Assembly: GCA_023935145.1 (NCBI GenBank)
Contig: CM043700.1
Location: 138,411,328-138,475,327 of the forward strand
Direction: 5' to 3'
From: Bretschneidera sinensis
Taxonomy: Eukaryota > Streptophyta > Magnoliopsida > Brassicales > Akaniaceae
Length of the DNA stretch: 64,000 nt
Positions within the stretch are counted from its first letter, which is position 1. Every line of letters starts with the position of its first letter. Below are positions 34,954 to 47,171 of this stretch, piece after piece. The position numbers were made by a program, and so were the translations under genes. Under the pieces are notes generated by a model, which was not told the DNA's origin, did no database searches, and saw only the letters and a list, made by a program, of their open reading frames with translations.

Positions 34954-35505
34954 TGTTGGTCTAAAATATACTATGACAATACCCAAGAGGGGGTGAATTG
35001 GGTATTAGGATTTTTTTTTTAAAAATCTTTTTGCAATCTCAAATATAAAAAAAAAAATTATGCAAAATTAAATTAAATCAACCTTTCTAAATTACTAGCA
35101 CAAATATAAGAAAGTTTGTTGCTTACTATAAAAAGATAATTGAATAATTAAGCAATGTTACTTGAATAATAAATAATTCTAAGCAAGTAATTGTGTAAGT
35201 AATTAAGGAGATAGAAAAATGCAAACACAATTTATAGTGGTTTGAAAATATCAAAAATCCTTCCGACCTTACGTCCACTCTCTTCAAGGATCCTCTTGAA
35301 GTTTTCCACTAACCAAGCAACTTCCAGGTGTTACTCAAACCGTTACAAAAAACTTACGGGTGTTGTTTCCACTGTTACAAGAATTTCTTCTTCAAGTGTT
35401 TATACCCAGACACTTCCAAGAATTATATGTTATAATAATCTTGATAATAATACATAAATAATCAATGATACAACCAAAATCTTTTCATATTAAACTTGTT
35501 AAGAA

Positions 35506-35552
<47 letters not shown>

Positions 35553-35976
35553 AGAAGATGAGTTAGAAACAAACCGAAATCCATTGCAAGCAATCCTCCT
35601 TGGGTTGATCTTCTAAGACTACAGGGAGAACCACCTTTGGTATAGGAACCAATCAACTGAATGTTAGAGGGGAGGGAAAAGAACTGTCTGTTTCAATAAA
35701 TTTTAACCACCGTTAAACACCCTCCCCTGATGTCTATTTATTTCCCTGTGCCTTAGGGACTATAACCCTAACAGTTACCTCACACATGTGCATTAGGTTT
35801 TTATCCCATTAACAAAGACCCATACCACATCGGGCTTCTACACATAAAGCGGCATATACTAAAGAACCTTGATACTTTGGAGACCTATAACAATTATATC
35901 ACTTAATTGGGTCCTTTATTAGATAACGGGTCTACATGTACAATGTTATAACATATCTGAACCCAAAATTCCAACA
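34954..35976 (-). repeat. 3' LTR of copia A
   Basis: 1023 bp with inverted termini TGTTGG and CCAACA, adjoining LINE sequence at 34953. On the plus strand the PPT-side sequence 'atctcccactta' follows at 35977, i.e. TAAGTGGGAGAT before the LTR in the element's own direction. It contains an AT microsatellite (35509-35550), a stem-loop ACCCAA/TTGGGT at 34981-35003, and the block 'gacgtaaggtcgg' plus 'aaccactataaa' shared with other copia LTRs (35236-35285). Confidence 0.85.
35509..35550. repeat. (AT)n microsatellite in the copia A LTR
   Basis: Uninterrupted run of about 21 AT units. Simple sequence, likely length-variable between individuals. Confidence 0.95.
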
Positions 35977-36399
35977 ATCTCCCACTTAGGTTACATATGT
36001 TATCCTTTATATTATACATGAAGATAACCTTAATTGAGCTCATTTGTGCTATCTAAACCAAAATATCCAACAATAATCTGGTCCATTACCCATATCAATG
36101 TAGGATCAAAGCGGCCTTTATCACATTTATCGTAACAAGACCCATCAATGGTCACAACACTAACACAATTAACGACATAGATCTAGTATGGATGTGTAGC
36201 ATGGAAATTACATGAAACGTGATCTTAAACATGTCAATTTCCAATTGGTCCTCCATATGACTCAAAAGAATCATACGAAATACTTTCAAACATTAAATGC
36301 AAAACTGCAATGAAAGTCATCATACATAATCCAAAATCTGTACAAAACAACACAACCATGTCAATTAAGCAAAAGTAAAAGGCCAAATACAAATTCCCA
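35977..36399 (-). other. Copia A 3' untranslated region and polypurine tract
   Basis: Between the RNase H stop and the 3' LTR, about 420 nt with no ORF that is supported by homology. It ends in the purine-rich TAAGTGGGAGAT against the LTR. Confidence 0.7.
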
Positions 36400-38189
36400 C
36401 TATACGGGTATATGGTCCAAAAGAACAACACCCATGTGAGCAACATGCTTATTAAACACTATGGCTGGTAAACCCTTAGTACGCGGATCCGCAATCATAG
36501 AGTTTGTACTGATATGTTCAATTGACACTTGAGAATTCTGGACTCTCTCTTTGACAACTAGAAACTTGATGTCAATGTGTTTTGACCTCGACGCGCTTCA
36601 GTTGTTCTTAGAGTACAACTCAGCTGCCTTATTATCACAATAAATCGTTAATGGTCTATCAATGCCATCAACCGTGCGCAGCCTAGTGATAAAATTTCGC
36701 AACCATATTCTCTGATTTGATGCCTCATGGCAAGCTATGAACTCTGTCTCCATGGTGGAGTAGCTATGAGTGACTGTTTCACACTCTTCCATGATATAAC
36801 TCCTCCAGCTAACATAAAGACATAGCTAGAAGTGGATCTCCTATTATCGAGACACCTAGCAAAATCAGAGTCTGAATACCCAACGATCTCCAAAAGATCC
36901 GATCTCCAATATGTGAGCATATAATCTTTCGTTCTCTGTAGATATCTCATAACCTGTTTAGCTGCTTTCCTATGATCCACGCTCGGGTTACTCAAATATC
37001 TACTTAGCATTCGAACAATGTACGCAATGTCCAGTCGCGTACATACTTGTGCATACATGAGACTTCCAACAGCCGAAGCATAGGGATATTTCTCCATTTT
37101 CTTCTTCTCAAGTTCATTTTTCGGATATTGGAGCAAACTGAACTTATCACCCTTTGCCACAAGTGTGTTTCCTGGTACATAACCACTCATGCTAAATCTA
37201 CTTAGCACTTTATCAGTATAGGCCTTCTGTGACAGTCCAAGTATGCCTCTGGAATGATCTCTATGGATCTGTATACCCAAAACAAAGGACGCATCACCAA
37301 GATCTTTCATTTCAAATTTACTTGATAGAAATCTCTTGGTTTCATGCAATAGGCCTATATCGCTGCTTGCCAGTATAATGTCGACTACATATAGCACCAG
37401 GATAATAAATTTGCTCCCACTGAACTTGAGATATATGCACTGATCAATGGTGTTTTCCTTAAATCCAAAGGATGTAATCACCTGATCAAATTTCTGATAC
37501 CATTGCCAGGATGCCTGTTTTAAGCCATAAATGGACTTTTTAAGCTTGCATACAAGATACTTTGAATCTTTGGACTCAAAGTTCTTCGGTTGCACCATGT
37601 ATATTGTTTCTTCAATGTTTCCATTGAGAAACGCTGTTTTAACGTCGATTTGATGTAGCTCCAAATCATAGTGAGCTACAAGTGCCATAATGATTCTAAA
37701 AGAATCTTTCATCGAAACCAGCGAAAAAGTCTCTTTATAATCAATGCCTTCCTTTTGAGTGAAACCTTTGGCAACTAGGCAGGCCTTATAACTTTCAATG
37801 TTGCCTTTTGAATTTCGTTTGGTTTTAAATATCCATTTGCAGCCAATCGGTTTCGCACCTTTGGGCAACTCTACTAAGTCCCAAACACCATTGTCATCCA
37901 TCGATTTCATCTCATCCTTCATGGCTTCAATCCACTTTTCAGAATTAGGACATTGTGTGACTTGACTAAAAGAAGTTGGATCATCTTTCAGACCCATATC
38001 AAACTCATGTTCCTAGAGATACACGACATAATCAGTCGAAATAAAATTTCTCTTTTCTCTAGTGGATCTCCTTAATGACACTTCCACTTGAGGTTGTTGT
38101 GGTTCCTCTTGATGAACCTCAGACGGTTCTTGATTTTGTGCAGGCAGCAATTCAGGTTCGTCATCAATGCGTTGGATCTCCGGATTTGC
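36400..38189 (-). pseudogene. Copia A reverse transcriptase and RNase H
   Basis: The main open part is 37997-36735. RT has WIEAMKDEMKSM, GCKWIFKTKR, ACLVAKGFTQKEGIDY, QIDVKTAFLNG and SIYGLKQAS. The catalytic YVDD reads YVVD (in LVLYVVDIILA), so one of the two metal-binding aspartates is lost. RNase H has GYSDSDFARC and, after a frameshift near 36790, STMETEFIACHEAS, IYCDNKAAE and KHIDIKFLVVKE. It ends at a TAG at 36402-36400. Upstream, 38189-38013 carries the variable pre-RT linker (PELLPAQNQEPSEVHQEEPQ) in frame with the part beyond the SIRE-like insertion. Confidence 0.88.
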
Positions 38190-38194
38190 ATTTT

Positions 38195-39347
38195 TGTTGA
38201 CCCTCACCCGTATTTTAATGATGACAAAACACAACTGTTATTATACTAACTAAGTGTAGTAAGCAACAAAAACGTTTAACCAAGGATCAAAGTTCAAGAA
38301 CTCAAACCGAATCAAAGTATCAAGTGAAGACTGAAGAACTAGTATAGGTCTAAGGTTTTAGAACCAATGTAACTCTCACTTATACATTGTAATAACTTGT
38401 TCAATGGCTCGAACACAAAAGGTTTTTCTAAACCAATCATTTTTAAATAAACGTTTTCAATTAAAATATAAAAACTGGGTTGGAAGACAACCTAGTCGAC
38501 TAGGTACATATACCAGTCGACTGGTATATGAGACAGTATATCTCCAGTCGACTGGGTCATTCATACCAGTCGACTGGTAAAACAGACAGTAAGTCCCCAG
38601 TCGACTGGATACCCAGAAGGTTTAAAAATGAGATTTTTTGAAGTGAACCCAGTCGACTGGTATCACGACCCAGTCGACTGGTAGTTTAAAAATATGACCG
38701 TTGGACTCCAAATCTGAATGTTTTAAAGCAAATATTTTTCAAATTAAAGTCCTAACGGCCATATTATTTGATTGCTATATAAACCCATTCTATTAAGCTT
38801 TCAACAAGCAGCTGAATACATTCAAAAAGAGTTGATCTCACATAATCAAGTTATTATACTCTTGAAACACAAAAAGCTTTGAAATATTCTTATTGAGCCA
38901 TTCTTCAAGCTTTACTTTGAAATAGAGACATTATTCAGTTGTATAAGCTTCCAATAGCTGTTTCTCTACTATTTACTTTACATCATCTTTTGTAAAGGGA
39001 TTACTTCCGAAAGGAAAGGGATTACTTCTGAGAGGAAGGGGATAGCTTCCGAGAGGAAGGGATTGTAAGGCTCTGTACAACGCTGGGAAAGTTGTACGAC
39101 TAAGTTACTTAGTGGATTACTTTAAGTAGTTCCTTGAAGAGAGTGGACGTAGGGTCGAAACGAATCCAATATTGCCGAGCCACTATAATCTGAGTTTGCA
39201 TTATCTTCTCTCTAAACTCTTTATTTACAGCACATTACTTATTTTAATTGTTTGCTGCTTATTTGTTTTTATAAACTTGTATTAATTCCATAAAAAGTTT
39301 TAAAAACCCAATTCACCCCCCCTCTTGGGTTGAAACCTTGATCTACA
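38195..39347 (+). repeat. 5' LTR of the SIRE-like element
   Basis: 1153 bp. It holds seven copies of CCAGTCGACTGG or close variants in 38490-38690, TATA box TATATAAA at 38776-38783, three ~22-bp purine-rich repeats (attacttccgagaggaagg type) at 38998-39066, the block 'gagtggacgtagggtcg' at 39141-39157, and a stem-loop ACCCAA...TTGGGT at 39306-39330. It ends CTACA at 39347. Confidence 0.93.
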
Positions 39348-39349
39348 AT

Positions 39350-39361
39350 TGGTATCAGAGC
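39350..39361 (+). other. Primer-binding site, initiator tRNA-Met
   Basis: TGGTATCAGAGC two bases inside the 5' LTR, the standard copia primer site complementary to the 3' end of initiator tRNA-Met. Confidence 0.95.
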
Positions 39362-39402
39362 TTCGTTCTCATATTTAGGCTTAAAATCCTTGAGTTGATC
39401 CA

Positions 39403-41236
39403 ATGGCAGCAAATAGCTACTCTAAGGGACACTTTTATACTAGACCACCTTTGTTCAATGGTTCCAATTATAACTATTGAAAAAACAGAATGAAAATCTT
39501 TGTCGAAGGACAAGATTACAATCTATGGAGAATCATTGAAGAAGGACCTAGAATTTCTACAAAAGAAATAGCTATTGGAGAGACTCATCATACAATGCCT
39601 AAACTCAAAACTGAGTACACTGACGAGGATTGTAGAGTGATGTCTCTCAATAGCAGAGCAACAAGTATGTTACATTGTGCATTAGATATTTCTGAATATA
39701 ATAAAATATCTGCATATGTTTCTGCTAAAGAGATATGGGACAAATTACAAGTCACATATGAAGGAACTAGTGAGGTAAAAAAGTCAAAAATTTACGTGCT
39801 AATTTTTGAGTATGAATCCTTTAAAATGTCTCCTGATGAAACTATTTCTGAAATGCACTCACGGTTCACCATTATTATAAATGGTTTAAAACTGCTTGGT
39901 AAGAATATTGAGGAGGCTGAACTAACTAGAAAAATCTTGAGATCTCTGTCACCAGAATAGAAACCAAAGAAGATAGCCATACAGGAGGCCAAAAATCTTG
40001 ATAAACTGGATGTTGAGACACTACTTGGGTCATTATTGATGTATGAGATGGAAGAAATGACTCCCATCGTCAATAATGATGAGAAGAAGAAAAAACATAT
40101 TGCTCTCAAAGCTTCTACGAGCAGCAAAGAAATGGAATCAGAAAAAGAAGCTGAGAGCAGCGAGGAAGATGGTGAAATGGCATTGATTACCAAACGATTT
40201 CATAGGTTCTTGAAGAAAAGCAAGAAACCTTACACAAAAGATCCCACTTCGAAAAAGGAACCGCTTATGTGCTATGGTTGCAAGAAGCCCTGTCACATTA
40301 GAGCTGATTGTCCGGTTTCAAACAAACCATACAAGAGCTTCAAAAAGAAAGCTATGGTAGCAACTACCTGGAACGATGACGAAGAAGATGAGTCATCAGA
40401 CAAAGAAATCGGATATGAGGAAATTTCCAACCTTTGTTTGATGGAAATCGACGATGAAAGTGAGGTAACATCTTCTCCTTCTTCTAAGAATAATATTGTG
40501 AGTAGTAGTGAAGAACTGCTAGAAGTAATAAATGAAATGCATGAGGAATTGAAGAAATTTGATTCTAGAAATTCTGTTCTCAAGAAAGAAGTATCATCTC
40601 TCTCTAAAGAGATGATAAGTGTTGGAGAAGAAAAAGAAAAATTATCATATTTACTGTATGATTCTTCTCAAGATTTTCTCAAAGATGAAAATGAGAATTT
40701 AAAAAAATAAAATTTCTGAATTAAATAGCACTATATCAAGACTTATACTTGGTAAAGAAAAACTTGATGAAGTGCTTTCTTCCCAAAGATTAAGTGGAGG
40801 AAAATCTGGTGTAGGATACTCTCCTTTGGGAAAACAAAAATCAAAAGAGAGCTTATTTATGAAAGCCTCATGTGTGAGTGAAGCCTCTACTTCAAGAAAC
40901 CCTAGCAAGATTAAAAGCACTCCTTCATTAAATGCCAGGAATTCAAATGTTCATACAAAAATGAAGCAACCTAGAAATACATATGCTTATATGTATGCAC
41001 ACTCTAGAAATGCTTATAGACATCCTAGAAATAACCAACATGTACATAATCAACATATGAACTCTGCACATGCTCATTCTAAGAATTGTCATCATGGTTA
41101 TCCTAGAAATAATTTGCATACACATACTAGCATGTATCCTAGAATGCATCATCATTCATTTTCTGGAAAAGACATGCATTTTCATACTCCTTACCATAGA
41201 AACATGTATCCTAAGGATTATAGGATGCACATGTAA
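39403..41236 (+). pseudogene. SIRE-like gag, broken
   Basis: It starts at ATG 39403 (MAANSYSKGHFYTRPPLF, the typical SIRE gag start). In-frame stops are at 39478 (TGA in the invariant Y-W-K context, so TGG to TGA) and 39958 (TAG). The capsid region is 39490-39957. The zinc knuckle CYGCKKPCHIRADC is at about 40270-40311; CCHC spacing is kept but the usual Gly before His is Cys. After it come an acidic stretch and a coiled coil. The frame shifts at the A-run near 40700-40710, and the coiled coil continues in the next frame (KISELNSTISRL). A basic, His-rich tail with repeated YPRN/HPRN units covers 40960-41236. Confidence 0.85.
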
Positions 41237-41239
41237 GAT

Positions 41240-44200
41240 ATCCTAGAAATTTTAATTACTATCATCCTAGGATTGTGCATCATCAATATGTCCATAGATC
41301 ACCATATACTGTTAAGAAAATATGGGTTCTAAAAGGAACCGTGTTTTCTAGGACTAACCCCGCAGGACCCAAGAAATTTTGGGTACCTAAAAGTGCTATC
41401 GTATATCCTTGTGTGATGTAGATATGTCTCCACACCAAGGAGAAAGGTGACTGTTGGTACCTTGATAGCGGATGCTCGAAGCACATGACCGGTGATAAAA
41501 GCTTATTCAAGGAGCTAACTCTAAGAGATGGTGGACTTGTGACCATTAGAGACAATACTAAAATAAAGATCATCGGGCATGGAAAAGTCGGTAATTATTT
41601 CTCAACCTTAGATAATGTATTGCTAGTACAAGGCCTTAAGCCAAATTTACTTAGCATTAGTCAATTATGTGACGAAGGATACAAAGTCACATTTGAGACC
41701 TCTCATTGTCTAGTTATAGACATCAAGAGCAACAAGATCAAATTAATTGGCCATAGACATGAAAATGTCTACATAGTTGATTTGAAATCCTTGCATTCTT
41801 AAAATGAAAAATGTTTTCCTGCTTTTAGTGAAAATCCATGGCTATGGCATAGAAGGCTTGGTCATGTAAACATGAACTTGCTAAAAATCGTTTCAAGAAA
41901 AGATTTAATTATTGGACTTCCTAAAATCAATTTTGAAAAATACAAAGTATGCAATGCTTGTCAAATGGGAAAACAAACTAGGATTTCTTTTAAAGCAAAA
42001 AAATGTAGTCTCAACTACTAGACCTTTGGAACTTTTGCATATGGACTTATTTGGTCCAATTAGTACCATTAGTCTAGGTGGCCATCAATATGCTCCTGTT
42101 ATTATTGATGACTATTCAAGATATACCTTTGTTATTTTTATTGCTTACAAGGATGAAGCTTTCAAAGGATTTGAAAAGTTTTGCAAAAAGGTACAAAATG
42201 AAAAATGAATTTGTATTTCAAGTATAAGAAGTGATCATGGCAAAAAATTTTAAAATCAAAGCTTTTCAAGATTTTGTGATGAAAATGGAATTAATCACAA
42301 CTTTTCAGCTCCTAGAACTCCTCAACAAAATGAAGTTGTTGAAAGGAAAAACAGAGTTCTAGAAGAATTTTCAAGAACTATGCTTTGTGAAAATAGTTTA
42401 CCAAAATACTTTTGGGCTGAAGCCGTGAATACTTCTTGCTATATCTTAAATAGAATTTTGATAAGGCCTCTGCTTGATAAAACTCCATATGAACTATGGA
42501 AAGGGAGAAAACCCAATATTTTCTATTTTCGTGCTTTTGGTAGTAAATGCTTCATCTTAAATAACAATAAAATTAATTTGGGTAAATTTGATTCTAAGAC
42601 CGATGAAGGAATATTTTTAGGATATTCAACATCTAGTAAGGCTTATAGAGTTTTTAATAAGAGAACTTTAGTGGTAGAAGAATTAGTACATGTAAATATT
42701 GATGAATCTAATCTAATTAGTAGTAGAGAAGTTTCCTTTAAAGATGATGCATATTTTATTCCAAGAATGGAAACTCTTACTCCCATTGTTGACCCAAAAG
42801 AGAGTTCACCTCAAGTAAATGAAGAGATGAAAACTCCCAATTTGGACCAACCATCCTCAAGCCAACAAGAGGAAAGTCTACCCAAAGATTGGAGGTATGT
42901 AAATTATCATCCAATTGATCAAGTGATGGGTAATCCTTCACAAGGGGTAAGAACTCGCTCTTCCATTAGAAATATTTGCAATTTTGTAGCTTATTTGTCT
43001 CAAGTAGAACCTAAGACATTTATTAAAGCTGAAAAAGATAATGATTGGATAATTGCAATGTAGGAAGAGATAAATCAATTTGAGAGAAACAATGTTTAGA
43101 AACTAGTTCCAAGACCTAAAGATCATTCAATAATTGGAACTAAATGGGTATATAGAAATAAAATGGATGAAAATGGTATAGTAACTAGAAATAAGGCTAG
43201 ACTAGTTGCTAAGGGATATAATCAAGAAGAAGGAATAGACTTTGATGAAACCTATGCTCCCGTAGCTAGATTAGAAGCTATTCGAATGTTATTAGCCTTT
43301 GCATGCTTTAATAAATTCAAGTTATTTCAAATGGATGTGAAAAGTGCCCTTTTAAATGGTTTTATAGAAGAAGAAGTTTATGTTGAGCAACCTCTTGGAT
43401 TTGAAAATCCTAGTCTTCCAAATCATGTCTACAAGCTTTCTAAAGCTCTATATGGGTTGAAGCAAGCTCCAAGAGCATGGTATGAAAGACTAAGTAAATT
43501 TTTGATTGACAATGATTTTGTAAGAGGTAGAATAGACACAACTCTCTTCACAAAAACTCACAAAAATGACACTTTAATAGTTTAAATATATGTTGATGAT
43601 ATCATATTTGGTGCTACTAATGAATCTATGTGTCAAGAGTTTGCAAAGTGCATGCAAGATGAATTTGAAATGAGTATGATGAGAGAACTTACCTACTTCC
43701 TTGGACTTCAAATCAAGCAACTAAAAGGAGGCAACTTCATCAATCAACAGAAGTACATTAAGGACCTACTAAAGAGGTTCGGGATAGAAAGCTCAAAGCC
43801 ACTTGGAACGCCTATGAGAACAACTACTAAACTTGATCTTGATGAAGGAGGTAAAACTGTAGATTCTAAATATTATAGAAGCATGATAGGTGCTTTACTT
43901 TATTTGACTGCAAGTAGACCTGATATAATGTTCAGTGTATGCATGTGTGCTAGATTTCAGGCTAATCCTAAGGAATCACATATAGTTGCAGTAAAAAGAA
44001 TCCTTAGATATCTACAAGGAACCCAAACCATAGGATTATGGTACTCTAGAGATTCATCTTTTGAGCTTGTAGGTTATTCAGATGCTGATTTTGCTGGATG
44101 TAGGTTAGATAGAAAAAGCACAAGTGGTATATGCCAATTCTTAGGAGCTATGTTAACTTCTTGGTTTTCCAAGAAACAAAATTCCGTTGCACTATCAACC

Positions 44201-44545
44201 GCCGAGGCGGAATACGTTGCAGTTAGAAGTTATTGTGCTCAAGTATTATGGATGAAACAACAACTAGAAGACTATGGCATGAACCTAAAAAAAATCCCAA
44301 TATTTTGTGATAATACTAGTGCTATCAACCTAACCAAGAATCCTATTCAGCACTCTAGAACAAAGCACATAAAAATAAGACATCATTTCTTAAGAGACCA
44401 TGCTAAAAAAGGTGACATAAGACTAGAATTCATACCTTCAGAAGATCAAATAACTGACATTCTTACAAAACCTCTAGGTGAAGCTAGTTTCTGTAAGATA
44501 AGAATGTTAATGGGATTGCTAGATTATGATAAATTGAATATCTGA
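41240..44545 (+). pseudogene. SIRE-like pol: protease, integrase, RT, RNase H, broken
   Basis: Protease: WYLDSGCSKHMTG at about 41453-41491, with an intact DSG. The integrase zinc finger is split by a frameshift: WHRRLGHVNMNLL near 41840, then C-N-A-C. The core has HMDLFGP (about 42040), a stop plus shift near 42208-42255, then QNEVVERKNR. RT (43000-43800) has [33 protein letters not shown] and an intact YVDD just past the stop at 43583-43585. RNase H (44050-44450) has GYSDADFAGC, STAEAEY and HIKIRHHFLRDH; it ends with LTKPLGEASF and DYDKLNI. Stops at 43061, 43099 and 43583 fall where Gln, Trp and Gln are usual. Confidence 0.9.
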
Positions 44546-45251
44546 TCGCTTCATAATTCATCATATGCATGTTTGACATCTAGTGAAAGAGTATTAATTC
44601 TTGTTTAAATATCTCTCTCACTCAAGATGTCATAGATAAACAAATTTCGTGCTATATTTCAAGACTAAAAATTTTCATAAGGGTCCAGTTGACTGGTGAA
44701 TCTATACCAGACGACTGATAAGTCACTGCTCTTTTTTCCAGTCGACTGGTAAGTTTGATCCAGTCGACTAGTAAGTCTCTGTCTCTTCTTCCAGACGACT
44801 GGTAAATCCTGTCCAGTAGTCTGGTATTTCTAGACCCTGTTTGGAGCCAATTTTTTAAAAATCAATTGTCATCCAGTCGATTGGTCAATTCAATCCAGTC
44901 GACTGGTATCTTACTGTCAGTTCACCCAGTCGACTGGTTCATGAACCCAGTCGACTGGGATGAAAATTGTTCATCTTTCCAAAGGGACCCAGTCAACTGG
45001 TAACTTGACCCAGTCGACTGGTATCACGATTCTATAAAAAAGACTATTCATTTTTCTGATTTTTTACGCCATTTTCGAGCACCCCTGCTTTCTTTCTCTA
45101 GAAAAATTCACCATTTTGATCAAAAAACCATCCAAAATTCATCTAAACACACTGATCTACTCATCCATAACGAGATTTTTAACTTTTTACGGTTAAAATC
45201 TCTTATTTTCACTAAAATCTTTTTTACATAAAAACTTCAAATTTCTCCAAA
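44546..45251 (+). repeat. Palindrome-rich spacer between pol and the extra ORF
   Basis: Non-coding spacer of about 700 bp. Between 44685 and 45030 it carries twelve perfect or degenerate copies of CCAGTCGACTGG, usually followed by TA and 15-30 bp apart. Most degenerate copies differ at the central CG (gttgac, gtcaac) or one base beside it. The rest up to 45251 is AT-rich and looks like the leader of the following ORF. Confidence 0.88.
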
Positions 45252-46514
45252 ATGTCCGATAAAATCCGTGTTAAATTCACTACTAGTGGACCAAATGCGC
45301 CTAAGAAGCCAAGGTCTACAAAACCCTCGGCATCGAAGTCACGGGGAAAGGGTGCAGCAAGATCATCAAGCAAAGCACCTAGAACAGAGCTTGATGAGTA
45401 TCTGTTTTTCAGTCCTGCGACAAAGACGAGGTATGATTCAAATATCTGTCATAAAAAGATCATGACGAGTAGAGTTATAGACTTTGACTCTATTCATCAT
45501 GGCAATTTTGATATCTTGCCAGCCTTTGAGGCGATTCACTTGACTCTACTAGTCAAAGTGCATGAAAATTTTTACCCAAGACTGATTCACCAGTTCTACG
45601 TGAACTTGGTAAAACCCAGTCCTCTGGCTTTGAGATTCAGAACCAGAGTCAGTGGTGTGGAGTTTGAGGTCAACACTGACCTCCTCATGAGCATACTGAA
45701 GATCCCTGCAAAGAAGATCCAATGGAGTCTGGATGGATGGCCAGACAACTTCAACGTTGAGGTGACATGTCAGATAGTCAGGGGAGACCCTAACTATGTG
45801 TACAGACCCACTACATTTCATACATGTAGTGATATGCCCCTCGACTCGAAGTTGTTTCAGCTGATAGTGAGTTGGACCATCCACCCTAGACTCGGGAGTC
45901 GAGGGTATCTATCTAAGATAGATACGGTATTGATTTGGTGCCTTAAATATGGGCACCACTTCAATATTTATCCTCTACTGCTCGCCAACATGATAAATGG
46001 CGAAGCAAGTGACTCCGGGTGTCTTCTTTACGGGATGCTCATTACGCTCATACTCCAGCACTTCCGCGTGCCTTTGCCAGCCTCCGAGGCTCAGGATATT
46101 GGACCGACGGACATCATCAATGTCTCATCATTGAAGAAGACGGGATGTGCGGTTCGAGACGGCTTCCTCCATCCAAAAGCCAGGAAGTGCTTACGGATAC
46201 GAGGAGATGAGAGTGATGATGATGAGGAGGAGGAGGCTGCTGCCTATGCTGATATGGACACAGACACCCGAGCACCTCCGATTGGTGACTCGAGTACTGG
46301 TTAGACTGGATACGAAGATATACTTCAGGCTATCTCGAGCCTTCAGATGACGATGGAGTCCGGATTTCAATCCATGCAGTCGGAGTACCAGAGATTGAGC
46401 TCCTCCATCGACCACTTACGGGACGACTTCGAGTTACATCGAGAGCACACTGAGGGTTCCCTAGCTGAGATTAGGGAACTTCTTCGTGATGACTTAGACT
46501 CTCCTGCTCCTTGA
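45252..46514 (+). CDS. Extra (env-like / 'putative plant transposon protein') ORF of the SIRE-like element
   Basis: Reading frame of 350 codons (45252-46304), stopped by TAG at 46302. The same frame continues to a TGA at 46512, total 420 codons. The N-terminus is basic and Ser/Pro-rich (about residues 1-45). The central region (about 50-280) has NFYPRLIHQFYVNLV, VEFEVNTDLLMSILKIP and GCLLYGMLITLILQHF, which resemble the 'putative plant transposon protein' domain found in ORFs of SIRE and some Ty3 elements. After it come an acidic run (about 316-330, GDESDDDEEEEAAAY) and, past the TAG, a heptad-rich tail (MESGFQSMQSEYQRLSSSID). I see no signal peptide and no firm membrane anchor, so an envelope role is not supported. 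Function unknown. It is the least damaged ORF of the element. Confidence 0.75.
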
Positions 46515-47171
46515 GTTTTTGTTTTCATTATTATATACTTAGGGTTTTCCAGCTCTTACCACATAGCACGGACATATTTTGTATTATTTTGTCTTATTTA
46601 TGGCTCTATGAAGCCCGTTCATATATTGACTTTTTATATATGATGTTATGTTTCTATTTGCCATATTTCATATATCTATTACATTATTTGTGATATGTTT
46701 GCATAGTTTCAAACTGCTTTTATTCACGAAAATGCTATGAAACTAATAATGCTTGTATGAAAACTTTCGGTTCTTCTCGGGAAGGCTTTCGAAACCCGGA
46801 TGAAGCCAAATTTTTTCAAACAGGTTTGTTTAATCATTCTCTAGATGATTATAGTGGATAAGTAGCTTATTTTTTGATTTCTAGCCCCTTTGGTTGCTAT
46901 TGTCAAAACAGGGGAGAAAAATGAGAAAAACTAAGTAAAAGAAACCAATGCATAGATTTAGGGGGAGCACTGCTCCAAAACTTATTCTTTGATTGGTTGA
47001 GTTAATTGTAGTTGGTTGAAATATATATATGAACTGCATTTACCTGTTTTACAGGGTGGTTTTATTCGAAAAACAGAGGAGACTCTGTCCGATTTTTCGT
47101 AAAATCTAAACACTTAGCCTTTTTATCTGTTTTCACATCATTAGTTTTGTCATCATAAAAAAGGAGGAGAT
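46515..47171 (+). other. SIRE-like 3' internal region and polypurine tract
   Basis: No ORF with recognisable content. 'agggggagc' at 46960-46968 is a second purine-rich run. The tract AAAAAAGGAGGAGAT (47157-47171) directly precedes the 3' LTR. Confidence 0.75.
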
